From an uncultured Clostridia bacterium (lineage in GTDB: Bacteria; Bacillota; Clostridia; TANB77; CAG-508): a DNA stretch of 21,515 bases. A model generated the notes under the pieces. That model saw only the letters and a program-made list of their open reading frames with translations, did not search any database and was not told the origin of the DNA. Where the stretch lies: NCBI GenBank assembly GCA_934179885.1, contig CAKPQY010000001.1, positions 1 through 21,515 of the forward strand. The letters are read 5' to 3'. Numbering within the stretch: position 1 is the stretch's first letter; the number at the start of each line of letters is the position of its first letter. Below are positions 1-7,175 of this stretch, piece by piece. The translations under genes were made by a program, and so were the position numbers.

Positions 1-1
1 T

Positions 2-211
2 GATCCAATTGATGGAACCTGCAATTTTGCTAATGATATTAAATTATTTGGAATCCAAGTTGCTTATTTTCATAATAATTTATGCTTGGCAGCATTTATT
101 TATTTACCATTTCAAAATAATAAATTTGGATTCCTAATAATGCTTGGAGTATCAATTGTATTAACTTTACTTGTTACTTGGTGGTTAAAAAGAAAAGATA
201 TGCTTGATTAA
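2..211 (+). CDS. 3' end of a gene: IMPase-like segment joined to a CorA-like C-terminal helix (partial)
   Basis: The frame is open from the window edge to TAA at 209-211 and gives 69 residues. It begins with DPIDGTCNF, the metal-binding motif of inositol monophosphatase-type phosphatases (DPIDGTxNF). The next residues, FGIQVAYF...AAFIYLPF, follow the strand pattern after that motif in the family. From LPFQNN onward the protein no longer looks like a phosphatase. It has a hydrophobic helix (LIMLGVSIVLTLLVTWWL) and ends KRKDML, which resembles the last membrane helix and basic tail of CorA-type magnesium transporters, where a GMNVxLPF-like stretch comes first. The CorA GMN signature itself is missing. 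A soluble phosphatase should continue for well over 100 residues after DPIDGT. The join falls near positions 98-121. It could be a real recombinant gene or a wrong assembly join. The presence of both family signals is seen; the families are recalled, not searched. Confidence 0.6.
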   Translation, partial: DPIDGTCNFANDIKLFGIQVAYFHNNLCLAAFIYLPFQNNKFGFLIMLGVSIVLTLLVTWWLKRKDMLD

Positions 212-224
212 AAAGAAAAGAAGA

Positions 225-267
225 GACGGAAGGGATTTTTTGTGCTGAACCCTTCCATCCTTTTTTT
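225..267. terminator. Intrinsic terminator between convergent genes, usable in both directions
   Basis: GGAAGGG (228-234) pairs perfectly with CCCTTCC (250-256), with outer pairs beyond one mismatch. Seven T's follow on the plus strand at 261-267. On the minus strand the hairpin follows the stop of the CapA-like gene at once and is trailed by a T/C-rich stretch, so it probably ends both transcripts. Confidence 0.75.
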
Positions 268-1555
268 AGTTTATTTCTTCACCTAAAATACTCTTAATTT
301 TCTCTAATTGAGTTTTTAAATTTTTATAAGTAGTAGAACCAATACTAGTATTTAAACCAGATTCATATTCATAAATAGTTTTTTCAATATCTAAAATTTT
401 AAATTTATGAGTCCTAACAGTTGTATTTTTATACATATAAATAGGCACATAATCAACTTTATCTATTGAAATTTTTCCATCAATATTTTTAGTAATAGTT
501 AAATTCAAAATTGCTGAATCTCTAGTAATTTCATCTCTTTGATCAGCTGTAAAATTACCTAAAGCATAAACAACAAAAACTTCTTTTTCAGTTCCATCTT
601 CTAGAGTAATAGTTCTTTTCTCCATAGGCTCTAAAACATGAGGATGATTTCCAAGAATTATATCAACACCATTTTCAAAAAGAAAATCTGCAAGCTCTTT
701 TTGCTCTGAATTAGCAGTTGTTCTATATTCTGTACCCCAATGCATACAAGCAACTATTATGTCAACTTTTTGCTCTTTTGCTTGTTGAATTTGTTTCTTA
801 ATTAAATCTTTATCAATTAAATTAACACAATATTCTTTTCCAGAAGGTACGGGAATGCCATTAGTTCCATAAGTATAGTTTATAAAAGCTATATTTACAC
901 CTTTAATATTTTTAATTAATAACTGTTCTTGTTCTTCTGCTGTTTTATATGTGCCTAAATGAGAAATACCAGCGTCATCTAAAACATCTATTGTTCTGCA
1001 AAGACCTGTATATCCGTAGTCTAAAGCATGATTTCCAGCTAAAGAAATAATATCAACACCAATATTTTTAAGGGCTTTTGCTAAACTGTCAGGAGTGTTA
1101 AATGTTGGGTAATTACTGTATCCTCTTTCTTCTCCTGCAAAAGTTGTTTCCAAGCTTCCGATAGTTATATCAGTATACTTTGTATAATCTCGTATATCTT
1201 CATAAACATAAGAAAAATCATATTCTCCAGTTTCTTTATTATAGGCATCCCAGTATTGAGTATTATGACACAAAGAATCTCCAATAGCAGTCATTGTAAA
1301 TGTGATAGGCGTTTCTTTTGGTCTAGATTCTTTAACTATATTTTCTGATACATTGTTTTCAATATTTTCTGTTGATGTATTAAGGTTATCATTATTAGTA
1401 ATATCATTTTGCAAATTGCTTTTATGAATATTATTAAAAGGTATGTTTTTTAATAATAAAAATAAAAGTAGTATTAAAATAAAAATTACAAAAAATAAAA
1501 TTATTTTTTTCATATTATTATTTGATTTTGTTTTTCTTCTTTTAGCTCTTCTCAT
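266..1555 (-). CDS. CapA-family (PGA_cap) metallophosphatase-like membrane-anchored protein
   Basis: The protein has 429 residues: a basic N-terminus (MRRAKRRKTK), one membrane helix at about 17-37, an Asn/Thr-rich linker to about 80, and a CapA fold from about 86. CapA motifs are clear: TAIGDSLCHN (about 89-98), GSLETTFAG, GNHALDYGYTG, ACMHWGTEY, and GNHPHVLEPME followed by YALGNF. CapA proteins were named from poly-gamma-glutamate capsule work; many stand-alone members, like this one, have no capB/capC neighbours and an unknown cell-surface role. The topology predicts the catalytic-like domain outside the membrane. The start is supported by AGGGGG about six bases upstream. An internal Met at residue 15 lies just before the helix and has no better site. 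The gene is monocistronic and divergent from ykpA. Family call firm; substrate unknown. Confidence 0.9.
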   Translation of the reverse strand: MRRAKRRKTKSNNNMKKIILFFVIFILILLLFLLLKNIPFNNIHKSNLQNDITNNDNLNTSTENIENNVSENIVKESRPKETPITFTMTAIGDSLCHNTQYWDAYNKETGEYDFSYVYEDIRDYTKYTDITIGSLETTFAGEERGYSNYPTFNTPDSLAKALKNIGVDIISLAGNHALDYGYTGLCRTIDVLDDAGISHLGTYKTAEEQEQLLIKNIKGVNIAFINYTYGTNGIPVPSGKEYCVNLIDKDLIKKQIQQAKEQKVDIIVACMHWGTEYRTTANSEQKELADFLFENGVDIILGNHPHVLEPMEKRTITLEDGTEKEVFVVYALGNFTADQRDEITRDSAILNLTITKNIDGKISIDKVDYVPIYMYKNTTVRTHKFKILDIEKTIYEYESGLNTSIGSTTYKNLKTQLEKIKSILGEEIN

Positions 1556-1574
1556 TTTTTTCCCCCTATAATTT

Positions 1575-1604
1575 TATATAATAAAAATATCATAAAGTTA
1601 TCAA
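1575..1604 (-). promoter_or_regulatory. Candidate promoter of the CapA-like gene
   Basis: Read on the minus strand, TTGATA (1604-1599) and TATATA (1580-1575) are 18 bases apart, just upstream of the AGGGGG ribosome site. In DNA this AT-rich, near-consensus boxes are common, so support is moderate. Confidence 0.4.
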
Positions 1605-1645
1605 ATTTTCAATAAAAAGTATAAAAATTATATACTTGAAAGTTG

Positions 1646-1689
1646 CTGTTTAATGGTTTTAAAGTTGCAAAGTAAAAACCATTAAACAG
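1646..1689. repeat. 15-bp perfect inverted repeat between divergent promoters
   Basis: CTGTTTAATGGTTTT (1646-1660) and AAAACCATTAAACAG (1675-1689) are exact reverse complements around a 14-base centre. The repeat ends seven bases before the ykpA -35 box and lies upstream of the CapA promoter, so it would not be in either predicted transcript. No T-run follows. It could be a regulator operator or a small inserted element: ACTTGAAA occurs on both sides (1634-1641 and 1694-1701). Confidence 0.7.
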
Positions 1690-1695
1690 TAAGAC

Positions 1696-1724
1696 TTGAA
1701 AAATAGACGAAATTAAGTTATAAT
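1696..1724 (+). promoter_or_regulatory. Strong sigma-A-type promoter of the ykpA-tex operon
   Basis: TTGAAA (1696-1701), a 17-base spacer, and a perfect TATAAT (1719-1724) predict a start near 1731 and a leader of about 105 bases. The leader holds a nine-pair hairpin, CAAAATTTT (1774-1782) with AAAATTTTG (1786-1794), and then a purine-rich run before the ykpA start. Confidence 0.75.
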
Positions 1725-1836
1725 AACAAGCATAGAGAAAAATGCAATAAGCGTAGTACAAAGATTTGGCAGACAAAATTTTAACAAAATTTTGGATGAC
1801 GATGAACGGAGCGAAGCGTAGTGAAAGGAGATTAAA

Positions 1837-3420
1837 ATGTTAAGTGCAAACGGAGTAACCGTAAGATTTGGAAAAAGAGTATTATTTGAAGATGTAAACA
1901 TAAAATTTGGGAAAGGAAATTGCTACGGAATAATAGGAGCAAATGGAGCAGGAAAATCAACATTTTTAAAAGTATTATCAGGAGAAATAGAGCCAAGTAA
2001 AGGTGATGTAACATTAGAAAAAGGAGAAAGACTATCAATATTAAAACAAGACCACTTTGCTTTTGAAGAAAATACAGTAATTGATACAGTAATGATGGGA
2101 AATAAAGAGTTATATGACATAATGAAAGAGAAAGAAGCAATATATGCAAAACCTGATTTTTCAGAAGAAGATGGTATGAAAGCTGCAAAATTAGAAGAAA
2201 GATTTGCAGAATTAGATGGATGGAATGCAGAATCTGATGCAGCAATGCTTTTAAATGATTTAGGAATTGTACCTGAAAATCATTATAAATTCATGAAAGA
2301 AATAGAAGCTAGAGAAAAAGTTAAAGTATTGTTAGCTCAAGCTTTATTTGGAAATCCAGATGTATTACTATTAGATGAGCCTACAAACGACTTGGATTTA
2401 AAGAGCATAAACTGGTTACAAGAATTTTTAATTAATTTTGAAAATACTGTAATAGTTGTATCACATGATAGATATTTCTTAAATAAAGTATGTACACACA
2501 TTGCGGATGTTGATTTTGGAAAGATTAAAGTATATCCAGGAAACTATGACTTCTGGTATGAATCAAGTCAATTAGCATTAAAACAAATGAGAGAACAAAA
2601 CAAGAAGAAGGAAGAAAAAATAAAAGAATTGCAAGACTTTATTGCAAGATTTAGTGCTAATGCTTCAAAATCAAAACAAGCTACATCAAGAAAGAAAACT
2701 TTAGAGAAAATAGAATTAGATGAAATAAAACCATCAAATAGAAAATATCCATATGTAGATTTCAAACCAGATAGAGAACCTGGAAAAGAAATTTTACAAG
2801 TAAAAAATATTTCAAAAACATTTGAAGGTGTAAAGGTACTAGATAATGTATCATTTACTGTAAAACAAGATGACAAAATAGCATTTTTAGCAGACAATGA
2901 AATTGCAAAAACAGTATTATTCCAAATAATAGCAGGAGAAATGGAACCAGATAGTGGAGAATTAGTATGGGGAACAACAATTACAAAATCATATTTCCCT
3001 AAGGATAATAACTATTTATTTGATACAGACGAAAACATAACAGAATGGCTTAGAAAATATTCTAAAGACCCAGATGAAACTTATGTTAGAGGATTCTTAG
3101 GAAGAATGTTATTCTCTGGAGATGAAGCTTTAAAACAAGTTAAAGTATTATCAGGAGGAGAAAAAGTAAGATGTGTTCTTTCAAAAATGATGCTCTCAGG
3201 TGCTAATTTCTTAATATTTGATGAACCAACAAACCATCTAGATATGGAAAGTATAACATCTGTAAATAATGGAATGACAAATTTTAAAGGAAATATTTTA
3301 TTTACTTCTCATGACCATCAATTAACTCAAACAGTTGCTAATAGAGTAATTGATATTAAAGAAGATGGAAAAGTTATAGATAGAGAAGTTACTTATAATG
3401 AGTATTTGGGAATTGAATAA
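1837..3420 (+). CDS. ykpA: ABC-F family ATPase, YkpA/YbiT type
   Basis: This is a 527-residue soluble protein with two ABC domains in tandem and no membrane helices. Domain 1 has Walker A GANGAGKST (about 34-42) and Walker B VLLLDEPTNDLD (about 176-187), but its signature is degenerate: IEARE before KVKVLLAQ instead of LSGGE. The charged linker at about 240-310 (ending SKQATSRKKTLEKI) is the ABC-F ribosome-contacting arm. Domain 2 has a worn P-loop, ADNEIAKT (about 351-358), yet an intact signature LSGGEKVRC (about 437) and Walker B FLIFDEPTNHLD. I recall close similarity to Bacillus subtilis YkpA along the whole length, including PGNYDFWYESSQLALK. ABC-F proteins act on translating ribosomes; the precise role of this branch is unsettled, and it is not a classical resistance type. 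AAAGGAG at 1824-1830 fixes the start. The next gene, tex, is 51 bases downstream with no terminator between. Confidence 0.93.
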   Translation: MLSANGVTVRFGKRVLFEDVNIKFGKGNCYGIIGANGAGKSTFLKVLSGEIEPSKGDVTLEKGERLSILKQDHFAFEENTVIDTVMMGNKELYDIMKEKEAIYAKPDFSEEDGMKAAKLEERFAELDGWNAESDAAMLLNDLGIVPENHYKFMKEIEAREKVKVLLAQALFGNPDVLLLDEPTNDLDLKSINWLQEFLINFENTVIVVSHDRYFLNKVCTHIADVDFGKIKVYPGNYDFWYESSQLALKQMREQNKKKEEKIKELQDFIARFSANASKSKQATSRKKTLEKIELDEIKPSNRKYPYVDFKPDREPGKEILQVKNISKTFEGVKVLDNVSFTVKQDDKIAFLADNEIAKTVLFQIIAGEMEPDSGELVWGTTITKSYFPKDNNYLFDTDENITEWLRKYSKDPDETYVRGFLGRMLFSGDEALKQVKVLSGGEKVRCVLSKMMLSGANFLIFDEPTNHLDMESITSVNNGMTNFKGNILFTSHDHQLTQTVANRVIDIKEDGKVIDREVTYNEYLGIE

Positions 3421-3471
3421 AAAACAGTTTTTAGTGACGGAGGAAAAAAGCAGAAAAAGGAAGGTAAAACA

Positions 3472-5655
3472 ATGGATAAAATAGTAAAAACAATAGCAGA
3501 AGAATTAAACATTAAAACACAACAAGTAGAAAACACAATAAAATTAATTGATGAAGGAAACACAATACCATTTACTGCACGTTACAGAAAAGAAGTAACA
3601 GGTGGATTAAGTGATGAAGTATTAAGAACATTTGGAGAAAGACTAACATATTTAAGAAACTTAGAAACAAGAAAAGAAGAAGTTATAAAATCAATAGATG
3701 AGCAAGGTAAATTAACAGATGAAATTTTACAGGCAGTTGCAATTGCTAAAACTTTAGCTGAAGTTGAGGATATTTACAGACCTTATAAACAAAAGAAAAA
3801 GACAAGAGCAACAGTTGCTAAAGCCAAAGGATTAGAACCATTAGCTCAAATAATTATTGAACAAAAAGAAAATACACCTATAATGGAAATAGCAAAACAA
3901 TATGTAAACGTAGATAAATTGTCAGATGAAGATAAAAAGAACAAAGACAAAGTTGTAGAAACACCAGAAGATGCAATTCAAGGAGCATTAGATATTATAG
4001 CAGAAGACATTTCTGATAATGCTAAATATAGAAAAGAAATAAAAAGACAATGTTACAGAGAAGGTTTAATTAAAACAAAGGCAAAAGATGCAGAGGCAAA
4101 ATCAAATTATGAAATGTATTATGATTATAGTGAAGCTTTAAAATATATTCCAAGCCATAGAATTCTAGCAATAAATAGAGGAGAGAAAGAAGATTTCTTA
4201 AAAGTATCAATAGAGAAACCTGAAGATAAAATATTAATGTATATTGAAAAAGATAACATTAAAGGTGAAACTCAATTCACACAAATGTTGAAAGATACTA
4301 TATTAGACAGTTTTGAAAGATTAATTGAGCCATCAATTGATAGAGAAATCCGTTCAGATTTAACAGAAAAAGCTGAAGAAAAAGCTATAAAAGTATTTGG
4401 TCAAAATTCAAAACAATTATTGTTAGGAGCACCTATTAAAGGAAAAACTGTAATGGGATTTGACCCAGCATATAGAACAGGATGCAAAATTGCTGTAATT
4501 GATGAAACTGGAAAAGTTTTAGATTATACAACAGTATATCCAACAGAGCCACAAAACGATGTTGAAGGTGCTAAAAAAGAATTATTAAAATTAATTGAAA
4601 AAGACAAAATTGATATGATAGCAATTGGAAATGGAACAGCTTCAAGAGAGTCAGAAATGTTTGTTGCAGATATGATAAAAGAAGCAAAAAGAGAAGTTCA
4701 CTATGTAATTGTAAGTGAAGCAGGAGCATCAGTATATTCAGCATCAAAATTGGCAACAGAAGAATATCCAGACATAAATGTTTCTATAAGAGGAGCTATT
4801 TCAATTGCAAGAAGATTACAAGACCCACTTGCAGAACTTGTAAAAATAGACCCTAAAGCAATAGGAGTTGGACAATATCAACATGATGTAAATCAAAAGA
4901 AATTAGCTGAAAGTCTTACAGGAGTAGTAGAAGATAGTGTTAATAAAGTTGGAGTAGATGTAAATACAGCAACACCATCATTACTTTCATATGTTTCAGG
5001 AATAAACAGCACAATTGCAAAATATATTGTAAAATACAGAGATGAAAATGGAAAATTAAAAGAGAGAAAAGAGCTTTTAAAAGTTCCAAAGTTAGGGAAA
5101 GTTGCGTTTGAACAATGTGCTGGTTTCTTAAGAATTATAGATGGAAAAAATCCATTAGAGATTACTGCAGTTCACCCTGAAAGTTATGAAGCAACTGAAA
5201 AATTATTAAAATCTTTAGGATTTGATAAAGAAGACTTACGTGATAAAGATAAAACTTTTGAATTAAGGGAAAAATTAAAATCAGTTGATGTGGCAAAAAC
5301 TGCAAAAGAATTAGAAATAGGTGAAATGACATTAACAGATATAATTTCAGAATTGAGCAAACCTGGAAGAGACCCACGTGAAGATATGCCAAAGCCAATA
5401 TTACGCCAAGATGTTTTAAAATTAGAAGATTTAAAAGAGGGTATGATTTTAACAGGAACGGTTAGAAATGTTATAGATTTTGGTGCGTTTGTAGATATTG
5501 GTGTTAAATATGATGGTTTAGTGCATATTTCTGAAATGAGTGATAAGTTTATAAAAAATCCTTCTGATTTGGTTTCAGTGGGGGATATTGTTAAGGTTAA
5601 GGTTATTAAAATAGATATGGAAAGAAAAAAAGTTGCATTATCTATGAAAGTGTAA
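3472..5655 (+). CDS. tex: Tex family RNA-binding transcription accessory protein
   Basis: The 727 residues are typical of Tex. In order they show an N-terminal helical region with IPFTARYRKEVTGGLSDE (about 33-50), a YqgF/RNase-H-like domain from about 323 (MGFDPAYRTGCKIAVID), the conserved IGVGQYQHDV, a helix-hairpin-helix region at about 500-556 (PSLLSYVSGI, LLKVPKLGKVAFEQCAGFLRI), and a C-terminal S1 domain from about 656 (GTVRNVIDFGAFVDIG, GLVHISEMS, VKVIKIDMERKKVALSMK). Tex binds nucleic acid and is a conserved cytoplasmic factor linked to transcription; its biochemical role in most bacteria is unclear. GGAAGG seven bases before the ATG supports the start. It is probably co-transcribed with ykpA. 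Nothing appears broken. Confidence 0.95.
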   Translation: MDKIVKTIAEELNIKTQQVENTIKLIDEGNTIPFTARYRKEVTGGLSDEVLRTFGERLTYLRNLETRKEEVIKSIDEQGKLTDEILQAVAIAKTLAEVEDIYRPYKQKKKTRATVAKAKGLEPLAQIIIEQKENTPIMEIAKQYVNVDKLSDEDKKNKDKVVETPEDAIQGALDIIAEDISDNAKYRKEIKRQCYREGLIKTKAKDAEAKSNYEMYYDYSEALKYIPSHRILAINRGEKEDFLKVSIEKPEDKILMYIEKDNIKGETQFTQMLKDTILDSFERLIEPSIDREIRSDLTEKAEEKAIKVFGQNSKQLLLGAPIKGKTVMGFDPAYRTGCKIAVIDETGKVLDYTTVYPTEPQNDVEGAKKELLKLIEKDKIDMIAIGNGTASRESEMFVADMIKEAKREVHYVIVSEAGASVYSASKLATEEYPDINVSIRGAISIARRLQDPLAELVKIDPKAIGVGQYQHDVNQKKLAESLTGVVEDSVNKVGVDVNTATPSLLSYVSGINSTIAKYIVKYRDENGKLKERKELLKVPKLGKVAFEQCAGFLRIIDGKNPLEITAVHPESYEATEKLLKSLGFDKEDLRDKDKTFELREKLKSVDVAKTAKELEIGEMTLTDIISELSKPGRDPREDMPKPILRQDVLKLEDLKEGMILTGTVRNVIDFGAFVDIGVKYDGLVHISEMSDKFIKNPSDLVSVGDIVKVKVIKIDMERKKVALSMKV

Positions 5656-5712
5656 AAAAAGAGGGATTTTGGGGAAATGGACAAAAGGGTCCGGCACTCA
5701 AAATCCCTTTAT
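5654..5712. terminator. Bidirectional terminator with an internal small hairpin
   Basis: AGGGATTTTG (5662-5671) pairs perfectly with CAAAATCCCT (5699-5708). Read on the minus strand, the hairpin is followed by seven T's (plus-strand A's at 5654-5660), which makes a strong terminator for the HD-GYP gene. On the plus strand it ends tex less strongly. The 27-base loop contains GGAC...GTCC (a second small hairpin) and GGGTCCGGCACT, a G+C-rich island that resembles text in other terminators of this window. Confidence 0.75.
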
Positions 5713-5774
5713 TATTATAATACCTAATTGATAGTTATATATATTAAAATACCGTTCTTTGCTGGTCGGAAATT

Positions 5775-6794
5775 TTAATAATTATCTCTAATATGTTCAA
5801 TTTCATCATAATGATTTTTTAAAATATCTAAAAATACATCATCTAATTGTGGATCAAATTGAGTTCCTCTACATCTTTCAAATTCAGAGACAACAACATC
5901 CATAGGTAAAGCATCTCTATAACTTCTTTTTGAAGTCATTGCATCAAAAGTATCTGCAATTGCTGCAATTCTAGCTAAATAAGGAATTTCTTCACCTTTT
6001 AATTTTCCTGGATATCCAGTACCATCATATTTTTCATGATGATGTTTTACAATAGGAATAATATCTTTAAAAATTGTTGCAGAAGATAAAATATGTTCTC
6101 CTATTGCAGGGTGGTTTTTTATTTCTGAATATTCATCATCTGTAAGTTTTGATTCTTTTCGAAGTATTGAATCGGGAACTCCGATTTTTCCAATATCATG
6201 GAATAATCCACCTATTTCTAAATCATGCAATTCTTTATCAGATAATCCAAGATGTTTTCCAATTAAAACAGAATATTGTGATACTCTGTCAGAGTGTCCT
6301 CTTGTATATGTGTCTTTTGCTTCAACTGTATATCTTAGTGTTTGAATTGTAGATAAGTAAGCTTCTTCAAGCTTTTCATTAGTTTCAGATAATTTTTCAT
6401 TAATCTTTTTTATTTCATTCATTTGATCAATTGATTTTATACCTGATTCTATTAATATAAGAAGTTGGTCAAGTTTTCTAATTATTTCTAGTGGTGGAGC
6501 TAAATCTTTGTGTCCTGTTAGTAATAATATATATAATTCTTTGTTAAATTTTCTAATTTCTTCAACAACTTGGTCACCATGAATAGGTGTCATTATAAAG
6601 TCTAATAACATTAAGTCATAGTGTTCTGTTTTTACTTTTTCTATTGCTTCCATTGGGTCTGTAACTCCTGTGAAGTCATAACCAGAACGCTTTAGAAAGA
6701 TAGAAAGTGAGTCTACGATCCCTTCTTCATCGTCTACTGCTATTATTCTATATTTGTTGTTTTCATTAACTATATTTTGCAATCCTTTTCTCAT
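5775..6794 (-). CDS. Response regulator with HD-GYP domain (putative cyclic-di-GMP phosphodiesterase)
   Basis: The 339-residue protein has an N-terminal receiver domain (acidic DD at 21-22, phospho-acceptor Asp65 in LLLDF, Thr93 in LLLTG), a coiled-coil linker (about 120-150, KKINEKLSETNEKLEEAY) and an HD-GYP domain. The latter has GHSDRV (about 166), HDIGKIG (about 198-204) and HHHEKYDGTGYPG (about 246-258), so the metal-binding and GYP residues are intact. HD-GYP enzymes hydrolyse cyclic-di-GMP. The receiver is odd: between Thr93 and the alpha-5 stretch LLILIESGIKSI there are too few residues to form beta-5 with its invariant Lys, about 12 fewer than in the homologues I recall. GAGGTG before the ATG supports the start. 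The histidine kinase further upstream on this strand is a likely partner (inference). Confidence 0.9.
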   Translation of the reverse strand: MRKGLQNIVNENNKYRIIAVDDEEGIVDSLSIFLKRSGYDFTGVTDPMEAIEKVKTEHYDLMLLDFIMTPIHGDQVVEEIRKFNKELYILLLTGHKDLAPPLEIIRKLDQLLILIESGIKSIDQMNEIKKINEKLSETNEKLEEAYLSTIQTLRYTVEAKDTYTRGHSDRVSQYSVLIGKHLGLSDKELHDLEIGGLFHDIGKIGVPDSILRKESKLTDDEYSEIKNHPAIGEHILSSATIFKDIIPIVKHHHEKYDGTGYPGKLKGEEIPYLARIAAIADTFDAMTSKRSYRDALPMDVVVSEFERCRGTQFDPQLDDVFLDILKNHYDEIEHIRDNY

Positions 6795-6858
6795 ATATTC
6801 ACCTCAATAAGTGTTTTTACAATAATTATAATAATAATTATTTTGTTTTGTTACGATA

Positions 6859-6887
6859 ATTATATTCATAAATTATATAAAAATCAA
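6859..6887 (-). promoter_or_regulatory. Promoter of the REC-HD-GYP gene
   Basis: On the minus strand, TTGATT (6887-6882), a 17-base spacer and a perfect TATAAT (6864-6859). The leader (about 6852-6795) has an all-A/T inverted repeat, AATAATTAT (6821-6829) with ATAATTATT (6834-6842), which would be only weakly stable. Confidence 0.65.
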
Positions 6888-6915
6888 GTGTTTTAGAATA
6901 TAATTTTAAAAATGC

Positions 6916-6944
6916 TTGAAAAAATAGTATTTTTGTTGTATTAT
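6916..6944 (+). promoter_or_regulatory. Promoter of the leader RNA / GNAT unit
   Basis: TTGAAA (6916-6921), 17 bases, TATTAT (6939-6944). It predicts a start near 6951, about 225 bases before the GNAT start codon, so the transcript has an unusually long leader. Confidence 0.6.
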
Positions 6945-6950
6945 ATAAAT

Positions 6951-7081
6951 ACAATTTAAGAGTATATCTAGAAATTAATAATTTTGAGCGATATAGAGTA
7001 ATTAATAATAATTACTTACACAGAAGTAGAGGATAAAGCCATACCGAGGAGTCTTAAAGATTTCTTTGTAAGGTTTTTTTA
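6951..7081 (+). ncRNA. Unrecognised structured leader or small RNA ending in a terminator-like hairpin
   Basis: Between the predicted start and a T-run at 7074-7080 the sequence can form several stems. TATATC (6963-6968) pairs with GATATA (6990-6995). AGTAATTA (6997-7004) pairs with TAATTACT (7009-7016). A closing helix joins 7015-7026 (CTTACACAGAAG) to 7061-7072 (TTTCTTTGTAAG) with one mismatch and one wobble, and seven T's follow. The closing helix encloses a more G+C-rich core (7027-7060: GAGGATAAAGCC, ACCGAGGAG). The second and third stems share bases 7015-7016, so they compete slightly. No ATG occurs in the leader. I compared it from memory with T-box, lysine, glutamine, c-di-GMP, preQ1, guanidine, TPP and SRP RNAs and found no match. 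It may be an attenuator for the GNAT gene or a free small RNA. Confidence 0.45.
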
Positions 7082-7114
7082 GTTATATAATTTTTATTTA
7101 TAAGGAGGGAAAGT

Positions 7115-7147
7115 ATGAAAATAAGAGAAGCAAAAAAAGAAAAATAA
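7115..7147 (+). CDS. Ten-codon ORF with a strong ribosome site
   Basis: AAGGAGGG (7102-7109) sits five bases before ATG at 7115, which opens MKIREAKKEK and stops at TAA 7145-7147. The last A of that stop is the first base of another ATG (7147-7149) opening MEKEIGE, which stops at TGA 7168-7170, six bases before the GNAT ATG. The excellent ribosome site belongs to this mini-ORF and not to GNAT. It may be a coupling or leader ORF, or the eroded start of an older gene. The coding evidence is only the site and spacing. Confidence 0.3.
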   Translation: MKIREAKKEK

Positions 7148-7175
7148 TGGAAAAAGAGATAGGAGAGTGAATAAA

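Noticed and set aside
1713..2245. Open frames on the minus strand opposite ykpA (62 to 137 codons)
   Set aside because: Their proteins are Leu/Ile/His-rich strings that mirror the A-rich codons of ykpA, with no ribosome site or family motif.
1837..3420. Antibiotic-resistance ABC-F (Vga/Lsa/OptrA-like) as self-protection for the NRPS
   Set aside because: The full-length pattern fits the housekeeping YkpA/YbiT branch, and the gene is 6 kb from the NRPS operon in its own operon with tex.
5184..5684. 166-codon minus-strand frame opposite the end of tex
   Set aside because: It lies fully antisense to the conserved S1 domain and runs into the terminator; low-complexity shadow of tex.
6951..7081. 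Lysine, glutamine, c-di-GMP, T-box or preQ1 riboswitch
   Set aside because: Isolated matches such as GAAGTAG or AAAGCCA occur, but the paired core and other conserved positions of these classes are absent.
7167..7175. GTG at 7167 as the GNAT start
   Set aside because: AGGAG ends only one base before it; the ATG at 7176 has a workable ten-base spacing and matches the usual family N-terminus.
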